From Shewanella sp. UCD-KL21 (GTDB lineage Bacteria; Pseudomonadota; Gammaproteobacteria; Enterobacterales; Shewanellaceae), in NCBI RefSeq assembly GCF_001957135.1, contig NZ_MPHK01000017.1:40080-104079 (forward strand): DNA of 64,000 bases. The letters are read 5' to 3'. The notes under the pieces are model-generated. The model did not search any database and was not told the DNA's origin. It was given only the letters and a program-made list of their open reading frames with translations. Each line of letters starts with the position of its first letter. Within the stretch, counting starts at the first letter, position 1. The position numbers were made by a program, and so were the translations under genes. Shown here piece after piece: positions 27,125 to 38,734 of this stretch.

Positions 27125-27151
27125 ATTATAATTCTAATTTAAGCAAATGAT

Positions 27152-27898
27152 TTAACTCATTTTTCTGATAATACTCACAGGTGCAATCCGTAATACCCAA
27201 TGCAATATTGCCCATGGCCAACCTGGCACAAAAGCCTTGGCTTTTTCTTTATTAATCGCTTTAACTAAAGCCTTACAACCGGTTTCGGTATCGACAATAA
27301 AGGGGATTTTTTCAACCCCTTCGTTGATCTCACTTTGAATAAAACCAGGGTGAATACAGCTCACTTTTATCGGGGTATTCATTACATCAATACGTATCCC
27401 TTCACTAAGAGATGTTAGCGCTGCTTTAGTGGCTGCGTAAACTGTCATTGCCCGCCTAAAACCACGTACTGCACTGACTGATGATATGGTGACTAAATGG
27501 CCTGAATTTTGAGCCCTAAAGATAGCCATTGCCGCCTCAGCCTGTGCAAGCGCAGCAATAAAATTGGTTTCAGCGGTTTGTTTATTGGCATTAAAATACC
27601 CAGTACCAATGGAAGCACCTTTGCCCATGCCCGCATTAATAATAATGCGGTCTAACTGGCCCATTTCAGCGTTAAATTGATCAAAAACACTAAAAACCGC
27701 ATCATGATCATTCACGTCTAAGGGTTTTATCAGCACGTTAATTTGCGGGTTAATTTGTTCTAGCTCAGCCTTGAGATCAACTAGCCTATCCATTCGGCGC
27801 GCGCACAGCGCTAAGTTAGATCCCTGTTTTGCAAATTCAATGGCCATTCCTCGACCTAAACCTGAGCTGGCCCCTGTGATCAAAATATTTTTTCGCAT
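27152..27898 (-). CDS. Short-chain dehydrogenase/reductase (SDR)
   Basis: 248-residue NAD(P)-dependent oxidoreductase. The cofactor motif TGASSGLGRG is at about residues 8-17, the NAG motif in INAGMG near 89, the catalytic Ser in TISSVSAVRG near 135-145 and the YxxxK pair in YAATK near 153. I chose the ATG at 27898 because GGATAATAAG precedes it; the frame is open 14 codons further upstream without a good site. It is the last gene of a minus-strand run with a histidine phosphatase, a phosphotransferase and (by family context) acyl-CoA metabolism. Substrate unknown. Confidence 0.9.
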   Translation of the reverse strand: MRKNILITGASSGLGRGMAIEFAKQGSNLALCARRMDRLVDLKAELEQINPQINVLIKPLDVNDHDAVFSVFDQFNAEMGQLDRIIINAGMGKGASIGTGYFNANKQTAETNFIAALAQAEAAMAIFRAQNSGHLVTISSVSAVRGFRRAMTVYAATKAALTSLSEGIRIDVMNTPIKVSCIHPGFIQSEINEGVEKIPFIVDTETGCKALVKAINKEKAKAFVPGWPWAILHWVLRIAPVSIIRKMS

Positions 27899-27988
27899 CT
27901 TATTATCCATTTTATGATGAGTTATTTTTATTATTTGCATGGACTATTTAAGCCCACTTTTAGGCGCGGTCACAGCAAAAATAAGCAC

Positions 27989-28719
27989 TTAGGTGTAAGT
28001 AATTATCCTTTTATCCCCTTGTTGCTCAAATATATCGTGCTCATTTAATGAAGACAATGACCACTGCTTGTCCTGACCTCTGGCCACCACTTTGGTCACG
28101 CCGCCATTGACTAACGACCAATTAATATCGACAAACTGTGTTAGCGGCAATCCCAATAATAAACTGGCAATCACGCTAATCGGCCCACCTGATGAATAGA
28201 CCAAAAGGTTTTACCGTGATGTTGACTCGTTAACTGCTTAAAGGCACCAGTGACCCGTTGCTGAAACTCTGCCCAAGATTCGGTATATGGACCACTGTCA
28301 TTATGCTTGGCCGTTGCAGATGCCTGTATCCACTGCTGCATAGCGCCGAAAAAGTGCTGCTGAAAAGCCGCGAGAGGATCGGGCTCTTGAGCCAAAAATG
28401 CACGCATTTTACTGGGGCTGGTAAATTCAGGATGATACGCCCCGAGAATATTTTGATGATCATATTCATTCCAGCCAGCATCTTGCTCAGTTAAACTTAT
28501 CAGCGCATCATCAGCCAAACCAAAGGTATCTAGGCTATGCTGCGCGGTTTGCTGATGGCGTAACATTGAGCCTGTTACCACGAGATCTGGCGTAATGGTT
28601 TTATTAGCTAAATATCGCCCCACCAGCTTAGCCTGCTCAATGCCTAAATCAGATAACTGATCATAATCATCGGCATGAAAACTGGCTTGGCCGTGACGAA
28701 TTAGAAAAATTTTACTCAT
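27989..28719 (-). pseudogene. Histidine phosphatase family protein, frameshifted
   Basis: Two frames make up one phosphoglycerate-mutase-like phosphatase of about 243 residues. The first starts MSKIFLIRHGQASFHADDY with the RHG phosphohistidine motif at residues 8-10 and ends out of frame after HGKTFW. The second resumes VYSSGGPISVIASLLLGLPL and contains the C-terminal third to 27989. An added T in the coding-strand T4 run (plus strand 28203-28206) would restore KTFLVYSSGGPISV. Members next to phosphotransferase and acyl-CoA dehydrogenase genes have no settled substrate. The adjacent truncated phosphotransferase makes a true pseudogene more likely than a read error. Confidence 0.83.
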
Positions 28720-28804
28720 CGTGAGTCCTATCTCGAAATATGATGCTTACTCAGTTAAGTGGCTAAAATTATCATGCACTGCCAGTTTATTAACAGCAAC
28801 TCTA

Positions 28805-29170
28805 TTAATAACGCCCCTGCTGAGAAATCGCCTTTTTACAGCGCCACAATAAATAATGAACAAAGACCCAAAAGCGCTTAAAAGCGGGGTTATTTGTTTG
28901 ACCGTGATGATATCGATAATAAATTTGCTGCACGATCCCCGCTAACCGAAACTGGCCATACACTTCATAAAAAGTGAATTCATCAACATCAATGTCCACT
29001 TTTTTACAGTAATAATCGACCACTTCTTTACGGGTAAACATCCCTTGTAAATGGGTTGGCTGCCGCCTTGTGGATTGCGCTAAAAAGTCATCATCAGCTT
29101 CTACCCAATAGGCCAAGATATTACCTAAATCCATTAATAGATCACCTAGGGTCGCCAATTCCCAATCTAC
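28805..29170 (-). pseudogene. Phosphotransferase (APH/ACAD10-type) C-terminal fragment
   Basis: About 120 residues of the C-terminal end of an aminoglycoside-phosphotransferase-like protein of the type coupled to acyl-CoA metabolism (VDWELATLGDLLMDLGNIL carries the DWE metal site of the family). The rest of the family, about 220 residues including the nucleotide-binding region and HGD catalytic loop, is missing: the coding text stops being recognisable upstream of 29170, where a LysR fragment begins on the other strand and a stop codon occurs in frame. The stop codon at 28805 is normal. Broken gene. Confidence 0.85.
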
Positions 29171-29349
29171 TCAAAGATAAAATGCCCGTGAGTGTGCTAG
29201 AGCTGCCCTTTGAAGTCCCCGATTTACCTGTCTATATGTATTGGCATAAACAAGCGGAGCAAGTCCCACTAAATGGTTGGATGCGGGATAAACTGTTGAA
29301 AATAGCAAAGGAAGAATTAGACATAAGAATTGAGCACAAGCAGGAATAA
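29171..29349 (+). pseudogene. LysR-type regulator C-terminal fragment
   Basis: About 58 residues that look like the end of a LysR-type substrate-binding domain: KMPVSVLELPFEVPDLPVYM, then YWHKQAEQVPLNGWMRDKLL. The helix-turn-helix and most of the effector domain are absent. It begins exactly where the phosphotransferase fragment of the opposite strand ends, so a deletion removed the 5' parts of two formerly divergent genes. The open frame continues leftward through the phosphotransferase text only by chance. Confidence 0.7.
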
Positions 29350-29821
29350 ATTAACCCGTAACTCACACACTCCTTACTTTACTAAAGGGGTCAGTAGAAT
29401 GTGGTTTAGTGTGGTAATCGATGATATACAATCACTATCGCGCCCTATTTTATTGTCGCCTAAACACTAGATATTCTACTATAGGTAATGATTAACTCTT
29501 CAAATATGAATAATTACTAATAACAATTCAATGATAAGCCAACCAATATAGCGACCACGTTATTTTTATCTATGTAGGAATAATCAAATAGGTAACTGAA
29601 CTATCTCATGGTTCAGGCATAAAATAATTATCATCATAATTCACCTTATTGCATGAGTTATGACAAAGCGGTCTAGTTAAAACAGCCGATGGTGATAGAC
29701 ACCTACAGGCGAGTTCACCATAATCCCCCTAAAAATAGCAGATACATTTAAACAATTGAAAACCATACCATTTGTTTAATTTCTGTTTTAATTTTGTTAT
29801 CAGGTGTGATGGGTTGTTCTT
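29350..29821. other. Gap after deletion scar, with a short repeat-like word
   Basis: 472 bp without a gene. The string AAAGGGGTCAGTAGAATGTG near 29389-29408 resembles the GGGGTCAGAGTAGAAT words often seen near REP-type transposase remnants in proteobacteria, but no transposase or inverted ends remain. The right end holds the promoter of the YeeE/YedE gene. Nothing else recognised. Confidence 0.35.
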
Positions 29822-31093
29822 GTGGAAATAAATAAAAATCAAGCGGTGATGGCCGTAAGCATTTTGCTATTAACCTTAGTAGTTGGTGCAACTCAGTTAG
29901 CCAATGACGGGCTTTTTTTACGCTTGTTATTAGGTCTTAGTTTAGGCTTTGCGTTAGCCAAAGGCACCATCGGTTTTGCAGGCAGCATTAACCGGGCCTA
30001 CCGCCGTGGCTCGACTCAATTACTACAAACCCTGATGTTTATGTTTGTCATCACTGCCATCATCAATGCCGGTTTATTGCTTAACGCTGACAGCCAGCGC
30101 TATGATTTATGGATTAACCCCATCAATGCTGGGCTACTGATTGGCGGCATCATGTTTGGCGCAGGTATGAGCTTATCCAGCTGCTGCGCAACAGGGATGA
30201 TGGTGGAGTTTGTCAGTGATGTGCCAAGAGCTGCAATCACCTTAGTGTTTTTTGGCGCGGGGGTCTTTTTTGGCTTTCCATTACAAAGCAGCCAAAGCTG
30301 GATAACGGATAGTTGGTTTTCATCAGCAAGCTATCAAGGTAAAGGGGTGTTTTTACCCGATTTGTTTGCTGGCACACCGCTAAATGGTTACTTCATGTCA
30401 ATTTTAGTGACCATAGTTTTAGCGTTGACCGTGGTGATTATTGCCAAAAAATATGAAAACTATCGTCGCCGTAAAGGCTCATACTTAGGTGTCGCCGGTG
30501 AAATTGAGCGTCAACAGCTTCAATCCCAAAGCGTTAACAGTGATGAAGATACATCGTTCTCATTATTTAGCCGAAAAACATACCAAAACTGGTTCGCCAA
30601 CCTGTGGCAAATGCGCACCACAGCCTTAGTTATCGCCGTTATTTTTGGCATCATGATGGCAAGTACTGGCTCAGGCTGGGGCGCATCGACCCCCTTTGGC
30701 ATTTGGTTTGCTAAAGGTTTAATGATGTTTGGGGTTGAAATGAGCACCATTACCGAAATAAGCCAGCGGCCTGAAGCCATGTTCAGCACGCCTTTTTTTG
30801 AACACGGGGTATCAGTACAAAACTTGGCGATTTTCTTAGGCACGCTCATTGCGGTGTTATTTATGGGTAAATTTAAATTCTCATTTGCCATAAACCACTC
30901 CACCAAACAGCTAGCACTGTTTGCTTTAGGGGGACTATTAATGGGCTTTGGAACACGCTTTGCTAACGGTTGTAATGTCGGCGCATTGTTCACCCCCATT
31001 GCTAATTTCTCATTATCTGGCTGGGTATATTTACTGGTACTGGTCATCGGCGCCATTGCAGGTAACCGTTTCCAACAAGCGGTAATGAAATAG
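29822..31093 (+). CDS. YeeE/YedE family sulfur-compound transporter (TsuA-like)
   Basis: 423-residue membrane protein with about ten hydrophobic segments in two similar halves. The conserved cysteine motifs are seen as SSCCATGMMVEF near 119-130 and GTRFANGCNVGALFTP near 378-393; in TsuA (YeeE) such cysteines pass thiosulfate through the channel. The start is a GTG at 29822, since an in-frame TGA lies 15 bases upstream. No tusA/yeeD-type gene follows, so the transporter is an orphan here. Thiosulfate or a related sulfur compound is the likely substrate by family. Confidence 0.87.
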   Translation: MEINKNQAVMAVSILLLTLVVGATQLANDGLFLRLLLGLSLGFALAKGTIGFAGSINRAYRRGSTQLLQTLMFMFVITAIINAGLLLNADSQRYDLWINPINAGLLIGGIMFGAGMSLSSCCATGMMVEFVSDVPRAAITLVFFGAGVFFGFPLQSSQSWITDSWFSSASYQGKGVFLPDLFAGTPLNGYFMSILVTIVLALTVVIIAKKYENYRRRKGSYLGVAGEIERQQLQSQSVNSDEDTSFSLFSRKTYQNWFANLWQMRTTALVIAVIFGIMMASTGSGWGASTPFGIWFAKGLMMFGVEMSTITEISQRPEAMFSTPFFEHGVSVQNLAIFLGTLIAVLFMGKFKFSFAINHSTKQLALFALGGLLMGFGTRFANGCNVGALFTPIANFSLSGWVYLLVLVIGAIAGNRFQQAVMK

Positions 31094-31113
31094 ATTGCTG
31101 ATAGACTAGACAG

Positions 31114-31147
31114 CAAAAAGCCCGCTTATCTTTCGATAAGCGGGCTT
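31114..31147 (-). terminator. Terminator of rnpB
   Basis: Perfect stem AAGCCCGCTTATC / GATAAGCGGGCTT with a TTTC loop and a T-tract on the minus strand, right behind the rnpB 3' end. Confidence 0.93.
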
Positions 31148-31156
31148 CGTACTATT

Positions 31157-31498
<342 letters not shown>

Positions 31499-31505
31499 GG
31501 CGCGG

Positions 31506-31535
31506 ATTATAGCCTAAGCAACTGCAACACACCAA
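31506..31535 (-). promoter_or_regulatory. rnpB promoter
   Basis: On the minus strand, TTGGTG (31530-31535) and TATAAT (31506-31511) are spaced by 18 bases, followed by a GC-rich CCGCGCC stretch before the transcript start, as in growth-rate-controlled stable RNA promoters. Confidence 0.8.
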
Positions 31536-31612
31536 CTAAAATATGGCTTTGGGGCAAACCAAATCAAACTTACCTTAACGAGGTGAATTAGCCACTAAAC
31601 TTAACTTATTCA

Positions 31613-32455
31613 CTATAGGCCGATTTCTAAACCGTATTTGTAAAGGGCATTCTTTTTAAGGCCGTAAATTTCACCCGCCAATGCCGCCGCTTTTTTAAGG
31701 GGTAATTCTTTACACAGCAGTTTTAAGGTATTAATCACCACTGTGGGTATTTCTGAGTCACTGTCACTGCGGTGACCATGGATCATTAATACGATTTCGC
31801 CTTTTTGCTGATTTAAGTCATCTTTAACTTGTTGTAGTACAGCGCCTGCTGCGCCAGATAAAAAGGTCTCAAAGGTTTTGGTCACTTCACGGGCCATGAC
31901 AATTTCACGGTCTTCGCCTAATGCTGCCACAATTGACTCTAAGCTGTGCACGATGCGATGCGGTGACTCATAGAAGATTAAGGTTCTTGAGTCTTCTTTA
32001 AGTGCTGATAATTTATCTAAACGGCCTTTTTCTTTTGAAGGTAAAAAGCCTTCAAATGAAAAACGATCAGACGGCAAGCCTGATGCACTTAAGGCGGTAA
32101 TTGCAGCGCAAGGGCCCGGCAACGGAATAACATTGTAACCCGCTTCACGCACCTGTTTGACCAAGTGGTAGCCAGGATCTGAAATCAGCGGTGTACCCGC
32201 ATCTGAAATGAGTGCCACAGCTTCACCATTACTCAATTTTTGAATAATCCACTGTGCTCTGTCGCGTTCATTATGATCATGCAGCGCCGTTTTACGGGTC
32301 TCAATGCCAAAATGACTGAGCAATTTGCCACTATGACGCGTGTCTTCACAGGCAATAAGTTTAACGTTATTAAGCACCTCGATTGCACGGCTGCTGATGT
32401 CTCCTAAATTGCCTATAGGAGTGGGAACGATATAAAGTGCGACCGATAGGTCCAT
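31613..32455 (-). CDS. rsmI: 16S rRNA (cytidine-1402-2'-O)-methyltransferase
   Basis: 280-residue SAM-dependent methylase of the tetrapyrrole-methylase fold. Typical text: [15 protein letters not shown] near residues 7-21, [14 protein letters not shown] near 80-93, [17 protein letters not shown] near 105-121, and ESPHRI near 152. RsmI adds the 2'-O-methyl of C1402 in the 30S decoding centre. The start is the ATG at 32455, with AGAGG five bases upstream; the longer frame to 32494 lacks such a site. It is divergent from lpoA, the classical arrangement of this locus. Confidence 0.96.
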   Translation of the reverse strand: MDLSVALYIVPTPIGNLGDISSRAIEVLNNVKLIACEDTRHSGKLLSHFGIETRKTALHDHNERDRAQWIIQKLSNGEAVALISDAGTPLISDPGYHLVKQVREAGYNVIPLPGPCAAITALSASGLPSDRFSFEGFLPSKEKGRLDKLSALKEDSRTLIFYESPHRIVHSLESIVAALGEDREIVMAREVTKTFETFLSGAAGAVLQQVKDDLNQQKGEIVLMIHGHRSDSDSEIPTVVINTLKLLCKELPLKKAAALAGEIYGLKKNALYKYGLEIGL

Positions 32456-32544
32456 AACTACCTCTGTATTGACTATCATCAAGACTTTCGCCAAGTGAAA
32501 GAGCAGGTTAAACTAGAGACAGCATCTTACCAGAGTGAAGCCCT

Positions 32545-34368
32545 GTGTTAAAAAGACTGAATACAACTAAATTTGTTTTCGCCGCCATTTTATCAGCCGT
32601 GTTATTTGGTTGTGCGACTCAACCTACTGAAAATAAACAGGCTATTGATAGCTCAATGGCATCCGTTGAACAAACAGCTAATGTTTATTTATCTGCAGCT
32701 AGCAATGCTCAGCAGCCACAAATACGTGACCGCTATTTGTTACTTGCCGCACATGCTTATATCAATGATGGCAATTTTGTTGCTGCAAACAAGCTTTTGA
32801 CCTCAATGAAAGCCGATTTGCAAAGTGATTCAAGCATTCAGGCTGAGTATATTTACCTTTCTGCGCGGGTGGCTGAAAACACCAGTTCAGATGCCGATGC
32901 CTTAGCGATTTTACGCTATCCTAGCCAGTGGAAATTACCTCAATGGCAAAGAGTCACCTATCATCAATATAAAGCCCGCTTATATAATCAAACTAAGCAG
33001 CCGATTGATGAGCTTAGACAATTAAGTTTACTCAGTTTATATCTTCCGCAGCAGCAAGCCTTTGAAGTGAATGACACCATTTGGCGCACGCTACAACCAC
33101 TGCATGAAGAAACCATTAAAAGCTTTATGGGTGATCGCAGCAATCCCACTTTTTCAGGCTGGTTGCAGCTAGCCTACATTGCCAAACATTATGCGGTTGA
33201 CCCTTCACAGTTAGTTCGTTACTTAGGTGAGTGGCAACAAGCCAACCCTAATCACCCTGGCGCTGCAAAACTGCCATCAGATTTAGAACAAGCCTTAAAT
33301 GCCAAACCTTTTAAACCACAAAATATTGCGGTGTTATTGCCGTTAACAGGCCGACGAGCCAGTGTTGCAGAACCCATTAGACAAGGTTTAATTGCCAGCT
33401 ATATGGCGGCATTTGAAGACAATGTTGAGCTTAATTTCTTTGACACTAACCTTGGGGTTGAGCAAGCTTATCAAGCTGCTATTGCTGCTGGTGCTGAATT
33501 TGTGATTGGGCCGCTATTGCCTTCCGCGGTTGAAGAGCTACAAGCACTTAATGAGCAAGATTTACTCACCGTGCCGCAGCTGTATTTAAATCAAACCGAC
33601 AGCTTTACCCCAAAAAATGATCAGTTTTACTTTTCATTATCGCCAGCACAAGAAGCTAGTGATGCTGCGCAAAAACTCTATGAAGATGGCATAACGCTAC
33701 CGTTATTGTTAGTCAGTAATGACTCCACGGGTAAACGTATGGCTGAAAGCTTTAATGAAAAGTGGCTTGAGTTAACTGAAGACAATGCCGAAGTCCACTT
33801 TTATGATCGCGGCGATCAGATGAAGCTTACTGTGCAAGAAGCCTTAGGTGTTAAAGACAGCCAGGCACGTATTGCTAGAATAAAAGAGCTGATTGGCAAC
33901 AATATTGAAGCTGACTTTCGCTCGCGTCGTGATATTGATGCCATTTACATGATCTCAGCCGCAAAAGATTTAGTGCTATTAAAGCCGTTTCTTGACGTCA
34001 ATTTTAGTGTATTTTCCGATCCGGTTGCTCTGTATACCACCAGCCGCAGCCGTTTAAGTGGCAGCTCGACTCAATCAGCTCAAGAGCTTAATAACCTGAT
34101 GATCAGCGATATCCCTTGGTTAATGGGCACTAATACTGAAACCACCATGGTCAAAAAACTCTGGAGCAATTGGAATAACAGCCAAAAGCGTTTATACATC
34201 ATGGGTTATGACGCTCTTGATTTAGTCAATCGTTTAGCGCAAATGCGCGCCTTTCCTGGCTACCAGTTTAATGGCCGAAGTGGCGCATTATCGGTGGATG
34301 AAAATGGCGTGATTGAGCGTAAACTCAGTTGGGGCAAATACCAACGAGGCCAGCTGCGCCCATTATGA
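32545..34368 (+). CDS. lpoA: Penicillin-binding protein activator LpoA
   Basis: 607-residue outer membrane lipoprotein. The lipobox is AVLFGC with Cys at about residue 23 after a short signal peptide; it starts from GTG with GAGTGAAG upstream. The N-terminal 240 residues are a TPR-like helical domain, the C-terminal part is a periplasmic-binding-protein fold starting [16 protein letters not shown] near 261-276. LpoA reaches through the periplasm to stimulate PBP1a (here encoded at 48.7 kb). It overlaps yraN by four bases (ATGA), so the two are coupled. Confidence 0.95.
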   Translation: MLKRLNTTKFVFAAILSAVLFGCATQPTENKQAIDSSMASVEQTANVYLSAASNAQQPQIRDRYLLLAAHAYINDGNFVAANKLLTSMKADLQSDSSIQAEYIYLSARVAENTSSDADALAILRYPSQWKLPQWQRVTYHQYKARLYNQTKQPIDELRQLSLLSLYLPQQQAFEVNDTIWRTLQPLHEETIKSFMGDRSNPTFSGWLQLAYIAKHYAVDPSQLVRYLGEWQQANPNHPGAAKLPSDLEQALNAKPFKPQNIAVLLPLTGRRASVAEPIRQGLIASYMAAFEDNVELNFFDTNLGVEQAYQAAIAAGAEFVIGPLLPSAVEELQALNEQDLLTVPQLYLNQTDSFTPKNDQFYFSLSPAQEASDAAQKLYEDGITLPLLLVSNDSTGKRMAESFNEKWLELTEDNAEVHFYDRGDQMKLTVQEALGVKDSQARIARIKELIGNNIEADFRSRRDIDAIYMISAAKDLVLLKPFLDVNFSVFSDPVALYTTSRSRLSGSSTQSAQELNNLMISDIPWLMGTNTETTMVKKLWSNWNNSQKRLYIMGYDALDLVNRLAQMRAFPGYQFNGRSGALSVDENGVIERKLSWGKYQRGQLRPL

Positions 34369-34706
34369 TGTCGTCAACGGTAGGTCAAGGCCAACAGGCT
34401 GAATTAACCGCACGCACTTACCTTGAGCAACAAGGCTTACAGTTTGTCGCCCAAAATCAGCGTTACCGCTTTGGTGAAATTGATTTAATCATGCGCGACC
34501 AACAAACTTGGGTATTTGTTGAGGTAAAATTTCGCTCATCAACCCAATTTGGCGGCGCACTCACCGCCCTGTCTGCAGCACAGATCTCTCGCATCAGAAA
34601 AGCAGCTCAGCAGTATATACAAACCCATAAAATCAATGCCCCATGCCGTTTTGATATGGTTGCCATTAACACAACCGACATTCAATGGCTTCAGGGGTGT
34701 TTTTAA
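34365..34706 (+). CDS. yraN: UPF0102 family protein YraN
   Basis: 113-residue protein of the endonuclease-like fold. Motifs: [16 protein letters not shown] near 8-23, [11 protein letters not shown] near 35-45 and [11 protein letters not shown] near 49-59, giving the E-x-D-x-E-x-K pattern typical of restriction-endonuclease-like folds. No function has been proved for the family, although a Holliday-junction or DNA-end role is often suggested. The start is the ATG overlapping the lpoA stop codon; an ATG three bases later is also possible. Confidence 0.92.
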   Translation: MMSSTVGQGQQAELTARTYLEQQGLQFVAQNQRYRFGEIDLIMRDQQTWVFVEVKFRSSTQFGGALTALSAAQISRIRKAAQQYIQTHKINAPCRFDMVAINTTDIQWLQGCF

Positions 34707-34784
34707 ACGACTATTTTTAGCTATAATGCTGCTCAATTAACGATATAAAGCATGCTAGCGACACTTTACCTTGTAAGGATTTAA

Positions 34785-35953
<1,169 letters not shown>

Positions 35954-35980
35954 GCGCTTTTAATAGGCCTTTAGCGCCAA

Positions 35981-36011
35981 CTAAAAAGCCAGCTTAATGC
36001 TGGCTTTTTAG
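35981..36011. terminator. Bidirectional terminator between dolP and trpS
   Basis: Thirteen-base perfect stem CTAAAAAGCCAGC / GCTGGCTTTTTAG with a five-base loop between convergent genes. Confidence 0.95.
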
Positions 36012-36028
36012 TCTTTAAAAAACAGATA

Positions 36029-37030
36029 CTACACAATCATACCGATTTTTTCGTAGACCTTTTTGATCGTCTCTTCTGCACGAGCTTGGGCTTTTTCAGC
36101 ACCGGCTTTAAATACTGCATTAAGATAATCTTCATCGGCTCTAATCTCACGGTAGCGCTCTTGAAGTGGCTCAAGCATAGCGACAACCGCTTCACCGGTA
36201 GCAACTTTTAAGTGACCGTACATTTTGCCTTCAAAGTCTTTTTCAATTGACTCGATTGACTGACCATTACACCCTGACATCAAGCTTAATAAGTTTGACA
36301 CGCCGGGTTTCTCTTCAACGTCAAAACGCACCACTGGCGGCTCTTGGCTGTCAGTCATGGCTTTTTTCACTTTCTTCATAATCGCTTTAGGATCATCAAG
36401 TAAACCAATAACATTGTTACGGTTTTCATCCGACTTTGACATTTTCTTAGTCGGCTCTTGCAGTGACATGACTTTCGCGCCCGTTGGCGGAATAAACGGC
36501 TCTGGCACGACAAATGTCTCACCATAGGCATTGTTAAAGCGGGTCGCGATATCACGGGTTAGCTCTAAGTGCTGTTTTTGATCTTGACCAACAGGTACTT
36601 CGTTAGCTTGATATAGCAAGATATCAGCAGCCATTAATACTGGGTAATCAAACAAGCCAACATTGATGTTGTTTGCATGCTTTTGCGACTTATCTTTAAA
36701 CTGGGTCATACGGCTTAGCTCACCCATTTGGGTGTAACAGTTTAACGCCCAGCTTAGCTGTGTATGCTGCGGAACTTGAGATTGTAAAAATACCGTGCTT
36801 TTTTCAGGGTCGATACCGCATGCAAGGTAAATAGCCAAGGTATCTAAACAGGCTTCGCGCAGTTTGGCAGGGTCTTGTCTTACGGTAATTGCATGTAAAT
36901 CAACTACGCAATAAATACAGTCGTGGCTATCTTGCATGTTAACCCATTGACGAAGTGCGCCCATGTAGTTACCAATACTCAGCTCACCTGATGGTTGAGC
37001 ACCACTAAACACGATAGGTTTTGCAGTCAT
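36029..37030 (-). CDS. trpS: Tryptophanyl-tRNA synthetase
   Basis: 333-residue class I aminoacyl-tRNA synthetase, charging tRNA-Trp. The HIGH-equivalent is in [18 protein letters not shown] near 9-26 and KMSKS is in [13 protein letters not shown] near 195. I chose the ATG at 37030, giving a normal N-terminus [12 protein letters not shown] and a four-base gap after gph; a longer frame up to 37057 would overlap gph. Third gene of the rpe-gph-trpS operon. Confidence 0.97.
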   Translation of the reverse strand: MTAKPIVFSGAQPSGELSIGNYMGALRQWVNMQDSHDCIYCVVDLHAITVRQDPAKLREACLDTLAIYLACGIDPEKSTVFLQSQVPQHTQLSWALNCYTQMGELSRMTQFKDKSQKHANNINVGLFDYPVLMAADILLYQANEVPVGQDQKQHLELTRDIATRFNNAYGETFVVPEPFIPPTGAKVMSLQEPTKKMSKSDENRNNVIGLLDDPKAIMKKVKKAMTDSQEPPVVRFDVEEKPGVSNLLSLMSGCNGQSIESIEKDFEGKMYGHLKVATGEAVVAMLEPLQERYREIRADEDYLNAVFKAGAEKAQARAEETIKKVYEKIGMIV

Positions 37031-37034
37031 TCGT

Positions 37035-37757
37035 TTATTGCTCCATTGATGTTGCATTCATTTCAGCGGACAAATTCAGTAGCGCTAAAATTTCATTAAA
37101 TTGTTCACATACTGCCGTTGGGCTGCTCAGGGCGATATCTTCGCCGTAGTTGTAGCCATAGGTCAAGCCTATTGAGCTTAGTCCGGCCGATTTAGCGGCG
37201 AGTATGTCATTTTTTGAGTCACCCACCATAAGTAGTTGCGTTGTCTCAAGTTGCCATTGCTGCAATATATGGGTTAATGGCAATGGATCGGGTTTCATTT
37301 TTTCTAAAGAATCGCCACCAAGTACTAGCTCGAAAAACTCACTGATGCCAAAAGATTCAAGTAACGGTGTGGTAAATTTGTACGGCTTGTTAGTCACAAT
37401 TGCCATTTTATAACCCGCAGCTTTTATCTGCTTCAACGTGCTTAACACGCTTGGGTACAAGCTACTGTGTTTTTCTAAATGAAGCCCATAGTGGTGCATA
37501 AACCTTGGCATAACTTGATCTAATTGAGCGTCAATGACCTGTGCATCAGCCACTTGTGGTTGAGCAAACATTAAAGCGCGGCGCATTAACATATTGGCAC
37601 CATTGCCAACCCAGCTTCTAACTTGGGCTTCTTGTGCGTTAGCTAATGATAACTCTGTTAGTGTTGCATTCGTTGCCGCGGCTAAATCAGGAACACTATC
37701 AATCAGCGTTCCATCTAAATCAAAAGCGATGGCTTTAATATTAGAAAATACTGTCAT
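37035..37757 (-). CDS. gph: Phosphoglycolate phosphatase
   Basis: 240-residue HAD hydrolase. The nucleophile motif [15 protein letters not shown] is at about 12-26, motif II in MAIVTNKP near 119, and motif III/IV in [20 protein letters not shown] near 180-199. Gph removes phosphate from 2-phosphoglycolate formed in DNA repair. It follows rpe by two bases and precedes trpS, a widely conserved operon. Confidence 0.95.
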   Translation of the reverse strand: MTVFSNIKAIAFDLDGTLIDSVPDLAAATNATLTELSLANAQEAQVRSWVGNGANMLMRRALMFAQPQVADAQVIDAQLDQVMPRFMHHYGLHLEKHSSLYPSVLSTLKQIKAAGYKMAIVTNKPYKFTTPLLESFGISEFFELVLGGDSLEKMKPDPLPLTHILQQWQLETTQLLMVGDSKNDILAAKSAGLSSIGLTYGYNYGEDIALSSPTAVCEQFNEILALLNLSAEMNATSMEQ

Positions 37758-37759
37758 AA

Positions 37760-38434
37760 TTAGGCTTCAACTTTTGCTAGTTCATCGCGCATTTGATCAA
37801 CAACCACTTTGTAATCAGGCTGGTTGAAAATAGCAGATCCTGCGACAAACATATCAGCGCCTGCAGCAGCGATTTCAGCAATATTATCGACTTTTACGCC
37901 GCCATCGACTTCTAAACGGATGTCGTAACCGCTAGCATCAATAATGTCACGTACTTGCTTAAGCTTAGTTAGTGTTGATGGGATAAATGACTGCCCACCA
38001 AAACCAGGGTTTACTGACATTAATAAAATCACATCCAATTTGTCCATCACATGGTCAAGGTAATGTAATGGCGTGCCAGGATTAAACACTAAGCCTGCCT
38101 TACAGCCTGATTCTTTGATCAGCTGTAGGCTGCGATCAAGATGTTCTGTGGCTTCTGGGTGGAAAGTAATGATTGATGCGCCCGCTTTAGCAAAATCAGG
38201 AATTAGACTATCAACAGGTTTAACCATTAAATGTACATCAATATCAGCGGTAATGCCGTAGTCGCGCAACGCTTTGCATACCATTGGGCCAATGGTTAAA
38301 TTAGGCACATAATGATTATCCATAACATCGAAATGAACAACGTCAGCACCGGCATCTAAAACGGCTTTAACATCATCACCTAAACGGGCGAAATCGGCAG
38401 ATAAAATAGATGGGGCAATCAAAAATGGACGCAT
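37760..38434 (-). CDS. rpe: Ribulose-phosphate 3-epimerase
   Basis: 224-residue TIM-barrel enzyme of the pentose phosphate pathway, interconverting ribulose 5-phosphate and xylulose 5-phosphate. Motifs: [15 protein letters not shown] near 5-19, [18 protein letters not shown] near 34-51, and [14 protein letters not shown] near 142. First gene of the rpe-gph-trpS operon. Confidence 0.97.
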   Translation of the reverse strand: MRPFLIAPSILSADFARLGDDVKAVLDAGADVVHFDVMDNHYVPNLTIGPMVCKALRDYGITADIDVHLMVKPVDSLIPDFAKAGASIITFHPEATEHLDRSLQLIKESGCKAGLVFNPGTPLHYLDHVMDKLDVILLMSVNPGFGGQSFIPSTLTKLKQVRDIIDASGYDIRLEVDGGVKVDNIAEIAAAGADMFVAGSAIFNQPDYKVVVDQMRDELAKVEA

Positions 38435-38734
38435 AGTCTTCTCGAGGCGGTTATAAGTGACAGTATTTTACCCTCTGTAGAGAAATCGCTCTAGTCTCAA
38501 TCGCTAATAAAACTTTTTCAACAGCAAGAAATGTAAATTTTAATCCAATGTCGATATTAAGTTGATCTAGATCACATATGATAGCTGTTCAATATCTAAA
38601 CAAACTTGCTATAATGCGATACAAGTCACTGTGTATTATGAACCATCTTCTGCTAGGCAACGTATATGCCGGTGAAGATAGATGATTAAACCCTTTTGAA
38701 TAATTTCTGAAAGTATAAGACAAGGATAGCCCTT
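38435..38734. promoter_or_regulatory. Divergent promoter region with a CRP-like site
   Basis: 300 bp between rpe and the small ORF at 38735. The 22 bases at 38559-38580 match the CRP consensus in about 18 positions, with the GATCTAGATCACA core. It is about 125 bp upstream of the rpe start and 155 bp upstream of the plus-strand gene. cAMP-CRP control of either is inference. Confidence 0.5.

Noticed and set aside
29056..29349. Continuous 97-codon plus-strand frame across the deletion scar
   Set aside because: Its first third is antisense to the phosphotransferase fragment; only the end matches a LysR protein, so the continuity is chance.
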